From the IMG/VR virus record IMGVR_UViG_3300021591_000002, positions 1-53,219 of that record: a stretch of 53,219 nt of DNA; one strand, given 5' to 3'. Below are positions 8,058-14,839 of this stretch, piece by piece; the stretch's first letter is position 1; every line of letters begins with the position of its first letter. The translations under genes were made by a program, and so were the position numbers. Below the pieces are notes generated by a model that saw only the letters and a list, made by a program, of their open reading frames with translations, did no database searches and was not told the DNA's origin. Source of the stretch: a virus.

Positions 8058-8264
8058 TCAAGTCTCGCCGTCCCCCTTGCGTCTGGCACCCTCAAGCCAA
8101 AGGCGATTAGGGGCGCCCGGATTCCTGGCGTCCGGGAAGGCTTGCCATTGCCGCTTGCATTCGGGGCAACGGCGATTCCACGGCCCTTCGGACCAGAATA
8201 CCTTTCCGCATGTTAGGCACGTTCGCTGCTTGTAAGCATCGCCGCGAAAAGGGCTTCGACGCAT
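8058..8264 (-). CDS. Zinc-ribbon miniprotein
   Basis: 68 aa from the ATG at 8264. C-L-T-C-G and R-C-P-E-C, twelve residues apart, make a four-Cys zinc ribbon (residues about 15-36), and the rest is basic. AGGAGACCCGAGGAA precedes this start. An upstream in-frame ATG at 8312 has no such signal and would lie further inside the neighbouring gene. As called, it still overlaps that gene by 52 bp, the longest overlap here, which lowers confidence in the exact start. Confidence 0.6.
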   Translation of the reverse strand: MRRSPFRGDAYKQRTCLTCGKVFWSEGPWNRRCPECKRQWQAFPDARNPGAPNRLWLEGARRKGDGET

Positions 8265-8602
8265 TTCCTCGGGTCTCCTTTCATGATCCCACCGGAGGCA
8301 AAGGGCTCGCATTCAGGGATATTCTCAATCGAGAAATCGCCTTCGACGTCCACCGTGATGCATATATCGCCGTGCCACGCACGCCATTCATACGGCACGA
8401 ATTTGGCGTCGGGTATCGTCGCCCTGGCGTGGTAAAGCGCTTCTTCCGCTGTGTCGGACACGCCGTTCATGAACGGCTTATCTTCCCCTTGCGGATAGAA
8501 TGTCCACAACCAGCGGCGGTCATCCGATTCCCATATGTTACCACGGTTCTTGCCTTCGCTATTGGTTATCTCATACTCGCTCACGTACCACTCAAGCCTC
8601 AT
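8213..8602 (-). CDS. Hypothetical protein of the W-x-W/Ala-helix family
   Basis: 129 aa. It carries R-R-W-L-W-T-F followed by S-D-T-A-E-E-A-L-Y-H-A-R, and then V-P-Y-E-W-R-A-W-H-G-D-I-C. The gene at 10266 has the same order (K-W-L-W-Y, then E-P-Y-E-W-E-A-R-R-G-D-V-C), so the two are diverged paralogues. A strand-hairpin followed by an Ala-rich helix is the shared element seen in several left-arm genes. GGGGGAA precedes the ATG. No function is known. Confidence 0.7.
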   Translation of the reverse strand: MRLEWYVSEYEITNSEGKNRGNIWESDDRRWLWTFYPQGEDKPFMNGVSDTAEEALYHARATIPDAKFVPYEWRAWHGDICITVDVEGDFSIENIPECEPFASGGIMKGDPRKCVEALFAAMLTSSERA

Positions 8603-8819
8603 CGTGGTTTCCCCCTAGTGGCGTAACAGACATCGCGGAATCATCCGGCTGGCGCGCCCCTCCCGGCGGCCAGCCCAAATCGGTTCGCCGCGCTAGCGCG
8701 TATGGGTCCATCACTTCCTCAACAGGCACGCCCATCGCTAGCAGCCGGCGGGCTCGGTATGTCAGCACAGGGTCTGGCTCATCGCGGCCCGGCCACCCGA
8801 TCCAGATTTCCTCGTTCAT
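8592..8819 (-). CDS. Hypothetical protein
   Basis: 75 aa, not recognised. It begins M-N-E-E-I-W-I-G-W-P-G-R-D-E-P and has a short predicted helix (T-Y-R-A-R-R-L-L-A-M-G) before a Gly/Pro-rich end. AGGAG lies seven bases before the ATG, and the stop overlaps the next gene's start by 11 bp, so it is almost certainly translated with its neighbours. Confidence 0.6.
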   Translation of the reverse strand: MNEEIWIGWPGRDEPDPVLTYRARRLLAMGVPVEEVMDPYALARRTDLGWPPGGARQPDDSAMSVTPLGGNHDEA

Positions 8820-9177
8820 CGCATCGCTCCTTAAATGATAAGGTGTAGCCGTCGCGCTCCAAGCGCGATGCGAGCTGCTCTATGCCGCAGTCCGCGTGCA
8901 CACGAAACGCAACGACGGGGGCATTACCGAACGCCACCCTCACCATGTCGGCCAAGTTGCTAACGGGCGCCGCGAACACCCATCCCCAGTGCCACACGCA
9001 CAGATCGCGCTTCTGAAACCGCGCGCGCACATCGCCATACCGCGCCAGCATGCCCTCTATAGCAGAGTAGAGGCATTCTGCCGCACCCGGCACGGCGCGC
9101 ATTGACTCACCCAACGCACGGCAAAGCGTGTGCGTGTCAAGAATCACCTCTACGAGCACGCAATCATTAGTAGGCAA
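8779..9177 (-). CDS. Hypothetical protein
   Basis: 132 aa if translation begins at the TTG at 9177, which has AAGGGGAAGAAGA just upstream; GTG codons a few residues on are alternatives. It has mixed alpha/beta character with an aromatic strand (L-C-V-W-H-W-G-W-V-F) and a helix with I-E-Q-L-A-S-R-L-E-R-D-G-Y near the end. It overlaps its downstream neighbour by 41 bp and its upstream one by 11 bp. No family recognised. Confidence 0.55.
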   Translation of the reverse strand: MPTNDCVLVEVILDTHTLCRALGESMRAVPGAAECLYSAIEGMLARYGDVRARFQKRDLCVWHWGWVFAAPVSNLADMVRVAFGNAPVVAFRVHADCGIEQLASRLERDGYTLSFKERCDERGNLDRVAGPR

Positions 9178-9304
9178 TCTTCTTCCCCTTGCATGCGCGC
9201 AAGTCTTGCAGCATCTTTAGGGCGGCCTTGTCGCCGCGCTCGCTTTCGTAAATCACGTCAGCTACAATCCGGGGGTCGGGTAGCCTGCGTTCAGTGTCGT
9301 TCAT
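9167..9304 (-). CDS. Small hypothetical protein (45 aa)
   Basis: A 45-codon gene with ATG at 9304 and TAA at 9167-9169. A textbook ribosome binding site (GTAGGAGG, eight bases before the ATG) and its fit between neighbours support it. The product starts M-N-D-T-E-R-R-L-P-D-P-R and ends K-G-K-K-I-A-Y. It is charged, with a central amphipathic helix (A-A-L-K-M-L-Q-D-L). Function unknown. Confidence 0.65.
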   Translation of the reverse strand: MNDTERRLPDPRIVADVIYESERGDKAALKMLQDLRACKGKKIAY

Positions 9305-9316
9305 TATATCAGCCTC

Positions 9317-9592
9317 CTACCTGAGCAAATCGTGCAACACGTAGAAATGTGGCGCGAGCATTCGCGCGAAGTACACAAGGCACACCGCGCCGCCTATCGC
9401 CATTCCAATCGCGGCAGCGATGATGAGCGCCATACCCCGAAACGCGGTTACCTCGTCTTCATCATCGATCATCCGCACGCCAGTGCACATTAGCAGGGCA
9501 CACACTACAAGAAGGACGGCGCCCGCAAGCCCGTACAGTAAGCACACGCTCGCGTATTCACGCGTTAAAGTGTGTACGGCTTCTGTTATCAT
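9317..9592 (-). CDS. Small membrane protein with two predicted TM helices
   Basis: 91 aa from the ATG at 9592, whose first bases overlap the TGA of the preceding gene (ATGA). Two hydrophobic segments are clear: residues about 17-37 (Y-G-L-A-G-A-V-L-L-V-V-C-A-L-L) and 54-76 (A-L-I-I-A-A-A-I-G-M-A-I-G-G-A-V), separated by an acidic loop (D-D-E-D-E). It is paired with a second small membrane protein just upstream. Early-operon membrane proteins of this size are often host-takeover or superinfection-exclusion factors, but nothing here proves that. Confidence 0.65.
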   Translation of the reverse strand: MITEAVHTLTREYASVCLLYGLAGAVLLVVCALLMCTGVRMIDDEDEVTAFRGMALIIAAAIGMAIGGAVCLVYFARMLAPHFYVLHDLLR

Positions 9593-9792
9593 TGCATCAT
9601 CCTCCAGATCACGTAGGCAAGTCCCGTGCCCCAAAAGCACGCGAAGATGAAGAACGCTATCGCCGCGGCGATATCCCTCTCGCGATCCCACGCGTCTTGC
9701 ACGGCGCTTATGACGTTGACCACGCTGCCAAGCAGGTGGAAAAGCGTCATCGAGCCCAGAAAGATTGCAGCCAGGATGTACACGACTGTCAT
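9589..9792 (-). CDS. Small membrane protein with two predicted TM helices
   Basis: 67 aa from the ATG at 9792, preceded by AAAGGAGATGCGCA. Hydrophobic stretches lie at residues about 3-27 and 43-63 (A-A-A-I-A-F-F-I-F-A-C-F-W), with a short charged loop D-A-W-D-R-E-R-D between. The stop overlaps the next membrane-protein gene by 4 bp, so the two are probably made together and may act as a pair. Function unknown. Confidence 0.65.
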   Translation of the reverse strand: MTVVYILAAIFLGSMTLFHLLGSVVNVISAVQDAWDRERDIAAAIAFFIFACFWGTGLAYVIWRMMQ

Positions 9793-9805
9793 TGCGCATC
9801 TCCTT

Positions 9806-10264
9806 TCATGCCTTGCGCACAATCTCGACAACCTTGTCCAAGTCGGGGCGCGGCGGCGTGATTTTATTGATATACCACCGCATGATATCCGCGATCATTT
9901 CCGCCGCAACGCACGCCTCTTCGCGTGTCTCCGCTACGCCGGACACGCTACTGTGCGCGCTACACCAATTGCCCTCGCTTCTGTATTGCGCGAAGCCCAC
10001 CCACCAGGAAAAGTAGCGCCCTCCGCTATCCTCCTCACAACGTTTGACTGTGGCGCGCACAGCGCCTTCCACACTATCCCACGCCATCTCCTCCCATGCC
10101 AGCTTCCGCTTGGCGTGCCGAGCGCAGGCGCTTTTAGCCCCGCTGAGGGTCTCTGTAACGCCAAGGGAATAGAACTCGTGGCTCCAAGCGTACCGCTCGT
10201 TAGGGCCTATCTGCCTAACTATCTGGTACTCACCGGCCCGCCAGCGATACGGTTTCCAGTCCAT
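9806..10264 (-). CDS. Hypothetical protein with two W-rich/Ala-helix units
   Basis: 152 aa from the ATG at 10264 (TACAAGGAGATGTGAC upstream). Residues about 2-60 and 80-140 look like two copies of one small unit: a Trp/Tyr strand region (W-K-P-Y-R-W-R-A-G-E-Y; F-S-W-W-V-G-F-A-Q-Y), then a segment such as S-G-V-A-E-T-R-E-E-A-C-V-A-A entering a helix. The same unit appears singly in other genes of this arm. No known domain recognised. Confidence 0.68.
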   Translation of the reverse strand: MDWKPYRWRAGEYQIVRQIGPNERYAWSHEFYSLGVTETLSGAKSACARHAKRKLAWEEMAWDSVEGAVRATVKRCEEDSGGRYFSWWVGFAQYRSEGNWCSAHSSVSGVAETREEACVAAEMIADIMRWYINKITPPRPDLDKVVEIVRKA

Positions 10265-10265
10265 G

Positions 10266-10652
10266 TCACATCTCCTTGTATAGCGCCAGGGCTTTTTTCG
10301 CGAAGGCTTCAGCACGTTCCTTCGCGCCTTGCTCCGTTTTTGCCGTGCCGCGGCCATCCACTAGGAGATATTTCCTGGTGCGGTTTATCTGCACCTCAAC
10401 GCGCCACACGTAGTAGTGGCTCATGTGGAGAACCTGCATGCAAACATCACCTCGCCTGGCCTCCCACTCGTATGGCTCCCATTCGTGCTCGTCGCCAACG
10501 GCGCGCTCAAGCGCGCGCATAGCCTTGCGCATTCCCCATTCAATATCGCCCGTGTCCAACACCGGAGTGTACCATAGCCATTTGCGACCACCCTCGTGTT
10601 GGACGTGCCCGGCGCGGCACTCCATGCCAATCACTCGCCACCTCGTGGGCAT
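10266..10652 (-). CDS. Hypothetical protein, paralogue of the gene at 8213
   Basis: 128 aa. K-W-L-W-Y starts the first unit, and E-P-Y-E-W-E-A-R-R-G-D-V-C followed by V-W-R-V-E-V and G-T-A-K-T-E-Q-G-A-K-E-R-A-E forms the second. The Y-E-W-x-A-x-x-G-D-x-C string is shared with 8213-8602. AAGGAGCAAAAGCA precedes the ATG. It is adjacent to the two-unit protein at 9806, so three family members lie within 2.4 kb. Function unknown. Confidence 0.7.
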   Translation of the reverse strand: MPTRWRVIGMECRAGHVQHEGGRKWLWYTPVLDTGDIEWGMRKAMRALERAVGDEHEWEPYEWEARRGDVCMQVLHMSHYYVWRVEVQINRTRKYLLVDGRGTAKTEQGAKERAEAFAKKALALYKEM

Positions 10653-10682
10653 TGCTTTTGCTCCTTACGCATCGCTCACACC

Positions 10683-11084
10683 CTACCACTCTGTATGGAC
10701 TGTAACGTCCCAGCCCCATTTCTTCAGCCACGATTGCACATAGGCGCACAAGTTGTGGCAGCTTGGCGCCGCCTCCTCGATTATCACGTCAAAGCGTTGT
10801 GGCGGCGCCTTATCTTCACTCCCGACTGGTTCCAGGGCATAGGCGCCAAGCGTGCCCCAGTTTATCGGCTCGCTTCTAAACGCCTCTGCAATGCGCTTGT
10901 CACCTTTGATCCTCTTTTTGTCGAGCGCATATACAGTGTCTTCTTCCACCTTATCGTACAAGCTTAGCAACACCCAGTTAGCTAAGCTCTCGACGCATTT
11001 GTAATACGCCCACGGCACGTCGTGGTACAACGGGTGGGACTCAATCTCCGCACGCGTCATCAGAAAGGCAGTGTCAACGAGCAT
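10683..11084 (-). CDS. Hypothetical protein
   Basis: 133 aa from the ATG at 11084, chosen for the AGGAGTGAGCACA signal. It is alpha/beta, with S-L-A-N-W-V-L-L-S-L-Y-D-K-V-E-E-D-T in the first half and F-D-V-I-I-E-E-A-A-P-S-C-H-N-L-C-A-Y near the end. The last part resembles a cysteine-containing active-site or metal segment but fits no family I know. It overlaps the end of the DUF5131-like gene by 11 bp. Confidence 0.6.
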   Translation of the reverse strand: MLVDTAFLMTRAEIESHPLYHDVPWAYYKCVESLANWVLLSLYDKVEEDTVYALDKKRIKGDKRIAEAFRSEPINWGTLGAYALEPVGSEDKAPPQRFDVIIEEAAPSCHNLCAYVQSWLKKWGWDVTVHTEW

Positions 11085-11874
11085 TGTGCTCACTCCTATC
11101 CCAAGGGGTTTCCTGGATACGGAGGCCATCTGGGAAGTCCGCAGCGCATTCTGTTACCATGTATGGGTTTTTGCCTTGCCACTCACGGTCGGGGTCGTAC
11201 ATCGGCAACTGCTTGACCCATACAGGAATGCCCAAATCGCGGCAGTCCATCACAACACGGCGCGTCCACCATGTCACGTCCCACTCGTTATCCCCAATAG
11301 ACCTTCCCCACGATTCCTTCGCGCGTGGCCCACTCTGGCAGCCAACGACCACCCAGTCGGGCTTGCCCAAGCCATCGAATGCTGTATATAGCTCGACGAA
11401 AGAAACATCGCCAAGTATTGGCTCAAGCGATATCCACTTATGCTTTGCGTCTATATGCGGTAGGCACTTGAGCGCATACCACAAGTTCGCTTTATCGGTG
11501 GCCGATACGCCAAACCACAAGTTGGGCGGGAACTCAATGCCCTCAAGCGCCAGGGGGCGTTTAGTAAGTGTTAGGAACGTGTGCTGAGAGTGTGCCGCGA
11601 CCTTCCGAAGCATGCGCTTTATATCACCACGCCCAGCGAATGCCCAGTCACCCATGTAATTCAATGCTATAACTTTCGATTTGCGCGGTAACGGCCTAGC
11701 GAATACATCCTCGTGGAACGTCGGCGCAAACGGTTTGCCTTTTGGGTATCCGTAGCGCCCGCGCAAGCGGTAGGCCATGCGCCGCGCCCAGCAAAACTCC
11801 CAGCAGGGCAATCCTCTTACGCAGCCCGTAAACCAGTTCAGGCCCATGTCGCAGTACTCGGCCGGCTTACTCAT
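11074..11874 (-). CDS. DUF5131 (Gp37/Gp68-like) protein, radical-SAM-related fold
   Basis: 266 aa. The whole chain follows this phage/bacterial family: an N-terminal cysteine cluster (C18, C24, C28; G-C-V-R-G-L-P-C-W-E-F-C-W-A), N-Y-M-G-D-W (72-77), T-L-T-K-R-P (102-107), N-L-W-F-G-V-S (118-124), S-L-E-P-I-L-G (149-155), D-W-V-V-V-G-C-Q-S-G-P (173-183) and a final P-V-W-V-K-Q-L-P. The cysteine spacing differs from the family's usual G-C-x-x-C-Y-A, with three residues between the last two Cys. The family is thought to bind an Fe-S cluster; its reaction is not established. It sits in an operon of small unknowns. Confidence 0.82.
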   Translation of the reverse strand: MSKPAEYCDMGLNWFTGCVRGLPCWEFCWARRMAYRLRGRYGYPKGKPFAPTFHEDVFARPLPRKSKVIALNYMGDWAFAGRGDIKRMLRKVAAHSQHTFLTLTKRPLALEGIEFPPNLWFGVSATDKANLWYALKCLPHIDAKHKWISLEPILGDVSFVELYTAFDGLGKPDWVVVGCQSGPRAKESWGRSIGDNEWDVTWWTRRVVMDCRDLGIPVWVKQLPMYDPDREWQGKNPYMVTECAADFPDGLRIQETPWDRSEHNAR

Positions 11875-12155
11875 TGCCTACGCCCTCCGCCCACCATGGG
11901 AAACAGGATTTCTTTGGCCCTTTCGCAATGGGTCATTATCTGGCCCACAGCCACGATGCAGCGATGTGGCCAGCCTCTTTCACGCCTTTCTATCTCTTCT
12001 GTGGCCCACTTGGCGCACTCTGATATTACATTGAAAAGGTCCTGCAGGCCGCAATCCCCTCCGGTCCCCAAAGCACGATCTTCCTTCCAGGGATAGTTGC
12101 TCTTCTGCACTTTCGACATCTCCGCAATGTTCTCAAGGACGTGGTACTTTTTCAT
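11871..12155 (-). CDS. Hypothetical protein, possible dATP/dGTP-pyrophosphohydrolase-like helical fragment
   Basis: 94 aa from the ATG at 12155 (AGAAAGGGAGGAGTC upstream). It is helical and charged, with G-G-D-C-G-L-Q-D-L-F-N-V-I-S-E-C-A-K-W-A-T-E-E-I-E-R and I-V-A-V-G-Q-I-M-T-H-C-E-R-A-K-E. Short all-helical phage proteins of this look are sometimes MazG-like, but the E-x-x-E/E-x-x-D metal motif is not clear, so the product is best left unassigned. ATGA overlap on both sides. Confidence 0.6.
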   Translation of the reverse strand: MKKYHVLENIAEMSKVQKSNYPWKEDRALGTGGDCGLQDLFNVISECAKWATEEIERRERGWPHRCIVAVGQIMTHCERAKEILFPMVGGGRRQ

Positions 12156-12370
12156 GACTCCTCCCTTTCTGCTTGCTCTATTGCGCCATAGATGAACACC
12201 TTCCATGCAGCTTGCTCGCGCGTCCTTGCCGTGCCGGAGCGCAAGAAGCGCTTGCTGTCCTCGATGTGCCAATGCCACTCGCCTCGCGGCGGGTCCAAGC
12301 ACCAGATGCTGGCGCGAAGACCACCCGCGAGCCTCAACCTGTGCACCACGTAATCAGCCGGATCGCCCAT
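12152..12370 (-). CDS. Minimal W-x-W/Ala-helix family protein
   Basis: 72 aa. Residues 30-70 contain the family core in its plainest form: G-E-W-H-W-H-I, then R-S-G-T-A-R-T-R-E-Q-A-A-W-K-V-F and a terminal helix. It overlaps the gene downstream by 4 bp and has AGGAGAATGCG before the ATG. Useful as the reference copy when comparing the other members in this arm. Function unknown. Confidence 0.68.
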   Translation of the reverse strand: MGDPADYVVHRLRLAGGLRASIWCLDPPRGEWHWHIEDSKRFLRSGTARTREQAAWKVFIYGAIEQAEREES

Positions 12371-12379
12371 CGCATTCTC

Positions 12380-12790
12380 CTACCACGCGATTGTGAAGCA
12401 CTTTTTCCCCTTATGCTTCATGAGAAAAGCCAGCACCTCCGTCGGGTCATTGACCTTGTAGCCCGTCTGGTTGGGTTTGGCCAGCGCATCTCGCACCTTT
12501 CCGATAAGCTCGTCGTCAATAACGGGGAAATCCTCTCCAATGGCCTCGCTGACCGCCATGACCGGCGCGGGAATATAGGTGTCATTGTCATCGAGGAGCG
12601 CTGCCTTCAGCCACGATACCTCGCCCACCCACACGGCCGGTGTTTTGGCAAGCTTGCGGTCGATCACATCCCACTCTTCATCCGTGCACGGCGTTCCGAA
12701 GTACTTGCTGCCAATAGTGTTCCCCTCGAAGCGCTTTATGTCATCCTCAGTCACGCCTTCGAGTATGTGAATGTACAGGTCTGCGGCCAT
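12380..12790 (-). CDS. Hypothetical protein
   Basis: 136 aa, acidic. It has an opening strand M-A-A-D-L-Y-I-H-I-L-E-G-V-T and helix-rich remainder with W-V-G-E-V-S-W-L-K-A-A-L-L and a long loop before V-I-D-D-E-L-I-G-K-V. AAGGGAGTTAAC precedes the ATG. It looks like a complete soluble single-domain protein but matches no family I can name. Confidence 0.62.
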   Translation of the reverse strand: MAADLYIHILEGVTEDDIKRFEGNTIGSKYFGTPCTDEEWDVIDRKLAKTPAVWVGEVSWLKAALLDDNDTYIPAPVMAVSEAIGEDFPVIDDELIGKVRDALAKPNQTGYKVNDPTEVLAFLMKHKGKKCFTIAW

Positions 12791-12791
12791 G

Positions 12792-12902
12792 TTAACTCCC
12801 TTTCGATTCTAGTGCTCGTGCTGTCATCCGCCGCACGGCGACCCATAGCGGGGCACCGAAGACGGCGAGCAGGACGGCTAGGTAAAACATGGCCTCACTC
12901 AT
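12792..12902 (-). CDS. Single-TM microprotein (36 aa)
   Basis: ATG at 12902 (a second ATG lies directly before it at 12905) and TAA at 12792-12794. AGGAG precedes the start by seven bases. Residues about 4-23 are a hydrophobic helix (M-F-Y-L-A-V-L-L-A-V-F-G-A-P-L-W-V-A-V), followed by a basic tail R-R-M-T-A-R. It overlaps the upstream gene by 8 bp. The topology and the R-R-M end are the same as in the other microprotein at 17587. Function unknown. Confidence 0.6.
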   Translation of the reverse strand: MSEAMFYLAVLLAVFGAPLWVAVRRMTARALESKGS

Positions 12903-13101
12903 CATGCGTCTCCTTATCTGCGCCAATGGCTTCTCGTGCGGGCGCCATTGGCTGAACCTCGACGCGATCAAACAGGGTATTTAGATAGTCGAAAGCGAGG
13001 TGCCTCCGGTGGAGGGGCGCCGCGCATGCAAAATTCAATGTGCTCAGCACCTGCTCTTTGAATCTCTCCCATGTATCGTGGGAAACTACTACTGCTCGCA
13101 T
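12895..13101 (-). CDS. Hypothetical protein
   Basis: 68 aa. M-R-A-V-V-V-S-H-D-T-W-E-R-F-K-E-Q-V-L opens the chain; the same kind of start (M-Q-R-A-V-I-L-E-Q-S-E-W) appears in the gene at 17094. GATAAGGAGGCCAAGC precedes the ATG. Probably a small helical protein; no family recognised. Confidence 0.6.
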   Translation of the reverse strand: MRAVVVSHDTWERFKEQVLSTLNFACAAPLHRRHLAFDYLNTLFDRVEVQPMAPAREAIGADKETHDE

Positions 13102-13112
13102 GCTTGGCCTCC

Positions 13113-13433
13113 TTATCTATCTCCATTGTTTCCCGACCCAGGCGTTGTAGGGCTCGTGCCCGCAGTCGGTGGAGCGGGTATGTCCGTGCTCATATCGAGG
13201 GCAAGGTCAAACGCCATAGCCATCAGCGCGGCTGCACAGGCGGCGCCTCGTATAGAACGCGCGGCATATGGCCCTAGAAAAGTGCCTGCCCCCCAGACCT
13301 CCCACGTGGGTTCGCCGCCACAGCGGAGCTTGCCATGGCGGACCTCCGCTACCATGCATCCATACCTGCGCCAGTAGCCACACGGCTTGCCATCCTCGGA
13401 GAGAATCGGTGTCCAGGCCGGTAACTCACTCAT
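13113..13433 (-). CDS. Hypothetical protein, W-x-W/Ala-helix type
   Basis: 106 aa from the ATG at 13433, which overlaps the neighbouring TGA region by 8 bp. Strands M-V-A-E-V and P-T-W-E-V-W-G-A-G are followed by R-S-I-R-G-A-A-C-A-A-A-L-M-A-M-A-F, the Ala-rich helix of the family. The C-terminal 20 residues are Pro/Thr/Ser/Gly-rich and look disordered. An ATG three codons earlier (13442) is a poorer start. Confidence 0.6.
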   Translation of the reverse strand: MSELPAWTPILSEDGKPCGYWRRYGCMVAEVRHGKLRCGGEPTWEVWGAGTFLGPYAARSIRGAACAAALMAMAFDLALDMSTDIPAPPTAGTSPTTPGSGNNGDR

Positions 13434-13665
13434 CGGTTTCACCCTTCAATGCCTTGTCCAACCGAGTGCGTAGCGCCTCAACCGCAACATCGGTTAGCAG
13501 GAGCTGCACCATGTCCTGATGGTCCTTTCGGAAGGCCGTCACGATGACGCTGTAGGCTCCGTCGCTCATCCGATGTGCACACACCGAAGGGGCTCGGACG
13601 TCAAGGTAGTTGAAGACGAAGGTCTCGCCGGCGATTGGGTAGTTGACCCAATGCTGATACCGCAT
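13426..13665 (-). CDS. Hypothetical protein
   Basis: 79 aa from the ATG at 13665 (AAGGAGCAAAATA upstream, TAATG overlap with the previous stop). It has beta-rich first half (F-V-F-N-Y-L-D-V-R-A-P-S-V) and a C-terminal helix (V-A-V-E-A-L-R-T-R-L-D-K-A-L). It follows the tandem paralogue pair at 13665 and 13932. Function unknown. Confidence 0.6.
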   Translation of the reverse strand: MRYQHWVNYPIAGETFVFNYLDVRAPSVCAHRMSDGAYSVIVTAFRKDHQDMVQLLLTDVAVEALRTRLDKALKGETDE

Positions 13666-13916
13666 TATTTTGCTCCTTCTCCTTGCGTTAGCATGACGCA
13701 GCGCCTCTCGAATGCGTTTCGCAGGGCAAACTCGAAGATCGGGATGATGGCCTCCCATGCCCTGGCCTCCCCATAGCAACGAGTCTGTTGGCCTTTCTCG
13801 ACCAACCACACTCGCCAACAACTGGCTCCGTGACTACGAGGCTTATCTAGGACATGGTGATCAATCTGGAGCTCGACGCCCTGCCCAATGTATGCTCGCG
13901 CAATTGTCTCTGCCAT
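13665..13916 (-). CDS. Hypothetical protein, tandem paralogue A
   Basis: 83 aa. S-C-W-R-V-W-L-V-E-K-G, then C-Y-G-E-A and I-P-I-F-E-F-A-L-R-N-A-F align with D-R-W-K-V-R-L-I-E-R-G, L-F-G-D-A and R-A-I-L-E-F-A-L-R-A-F of the next gene upstream, so the two arose by duplication. The layout is also that of the wider W-strand/Ala-helix family. GAAGGAGGAGCACGCTG precedes the ATG. Confidence 0.67.
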   Translation of the reverse strand: MAETIARAYIGQGVELQIDHHVLDKPRSHGASCWRVWLVEKGQQTRCYGEARAWEAIIPIFEFALRNAFERRCVMLTQGEGAK

Positions 13917-13931
13917 CAGCGTGCTCCTCCT

Positions 13932-14156
13932 TCACTCGTCGTGTGTCTTCTCCTGCTGGGGCAACGGGGTGAATGCCCGTAGTGCGAACTCCAGGATGGC
14001 GCGCGCGAACACCACGCTATCGGCATCTCCGAAGAGGTGGACCGGCACCCCGCGCTCTATCAGACGCACCTTCCATCGATCTCGGTTGCTGACATAGACG
14101 ACCTGCACCTCTTTTGCCTCCCCTACAGGAACCCGTGCACAACAATGGCCAGTCAT
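13932..14156 (-). CDS. Hypothetical protein, tandem paralogue B
   Basis: 74 aa from the ATG at 14156 (GGGAAGGAGTGAGCCG upstream). It is the partner of the gene at 13665 and shares the strand-Gly-helix core, but its N-terminus differs (M-T-G-H-C-C-A-R-V-P-V-G). The ending T-H-D-E is also found at the end of the product of 12895, suggesting local sequence exchange between these small genes. Function unknown. Confidence 0.66.
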   Translation of the reverse strand: MTGHCCARVPVGEAKEVQVVYVSNRDRWKVRLIERGVPVHLFGDADSVVFARAILEFALRAFTPLPQQEKTHDE

Positions 14157-14160
14157 CGGC

Positions 14161-14331
14161 TCACTCCTTCCCGTAAAGCTCCCGCCGCAGCCGCCAACAA
14201 GCATCCCGGAACAGGGCCGCGTAGCGGGCAGCCAGCGCCCGGCGGAATGGTGGCAGTCGCCGCAGCCGCAGCGGGTCGCGCTTGCGGGCCAGGTCGGCCA
14301 GCGCGCGAATCTCAAGGTCGCGGCGAGTCAT
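14161..14331 (-). CDS. Small Arg-rich protein
   Basis: 56 aa from the ATG at 14331 (GCAAGGAGGCGAAATC upstream, ATGA overlap). About one residue in four is Arg. The chain looks like two amphipathic helices (L-E-I-R-A-L-A-D-L-A-R-K-R; F-R-R-A-L-A-A-R-Y-A-A-L-F). Strong positive charge fits nucleic-acid or acidic-partner binding, which is inference only. Confidence 0.58.
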   Translation of the reverse strand: MTRRDLEIRALADLARKRDPLRLRRLPPFRRALAARYAALFRDACWRLRRELYGKE

Positions 14332-14597
14332 GATTTCGCCTCCTTGCCAGTTGCGTGGGCAAGGGCCGCCGCCATGTCTGCGGCGCCATCTAGATAGGCT
14401 GCGCAATCGGCATAGCCGGCCGCACGTAGGCGCCTAGCCGCCACACGCAGCTTTCTGATCCTGTCGCAGCGCAGGCTGGCGATTTGCGAGTGGCGAAGCG
14501 CCTCTGCGGTTTGCGCCGCGTCGCGCAACTCCGCGGCCAAACGTTCGCCGCGCGCGGCGATCTCCTCTGCCCACACGTCCAGAATGCCAAAGCTCAT
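14328..14597 (-). CDS. Small helical Ala/Arg-rich protein
   Basis: 89 aa from the ATG at 14597 (AAAGGAGGTGAAGCG upstream). Almost entirely helical with heptad-like spacing, rich in Ala and Arg, e.g. A-A-R-G-E-R-L-A-A-E-L-R-D-A and L-R-V-A-A-R-R-L-R-A-A-G. Probably a coiled-coil or helical-bundle protein. ATGA overlaps join it to both neighbours. No function recognised. Confidence 0.6.
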   Translation of the reverse strand: MSFGILDVWAEEIAARGERLAAELRDAAQTAEALRHSQIASLRCDRIRKLRVAARRLRAAGYADCAAYLDGAADMAAALAHATGKEAKS

Positions 14598-14839
14598 CGC
14601 TTCACCTCCTTTTCCCGCTCCCGCATCCTTTGTCGCCTCCGAATGGCCGTCCACTGCGCATGCGATATCCGCGAGACGCCGGCCGAGGAGCCGCACAGGC
14701 AGTCGCTCACGAACCACCCGCACTTTGCGCACCGGTATTCCCACCAGGTGCAGTAAGGCGTGCTGCACCTCCCTCCAGCATAGTAGTGGCCATCATCTAC
14801 GTGCTTACCCCATGGGCAAGGCTCGGGGGCGGTCTTCAT
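14594..14839 (-). CDS. Small Cys-rich (zinc-ribbon-like) protein
   Basis: 81 aa. Eight cysteines: C-P-W near the start, then G-R-C-S-T-P-Y-C, Y-R-C-A-K-C-G-W and D-C-L-C-G in the middle, followed by a basic tail. This spacing would bind one or two zinc ions. AAAGGAACTGGAG precedes the ATG. One of at least five different mini zinc-binding proteins in this arm. Confidence 0.65.
   Translation of the reverse strand: MKTAPEPCPWGKHVDDGHYYAGGRCSTPYCTWWEYRCAKCGWFVSDCLCGSSAGVSRISHAQWTAIRRRQRMREREKEVKR

Noticed and set aside
11871-12155. MazG-type nucleotide pyrophosphohydrolase
   Set aside because: The helical look is similar, but the paired E-x-x-E and E-x-x-D metal ligands are not convincingly present.
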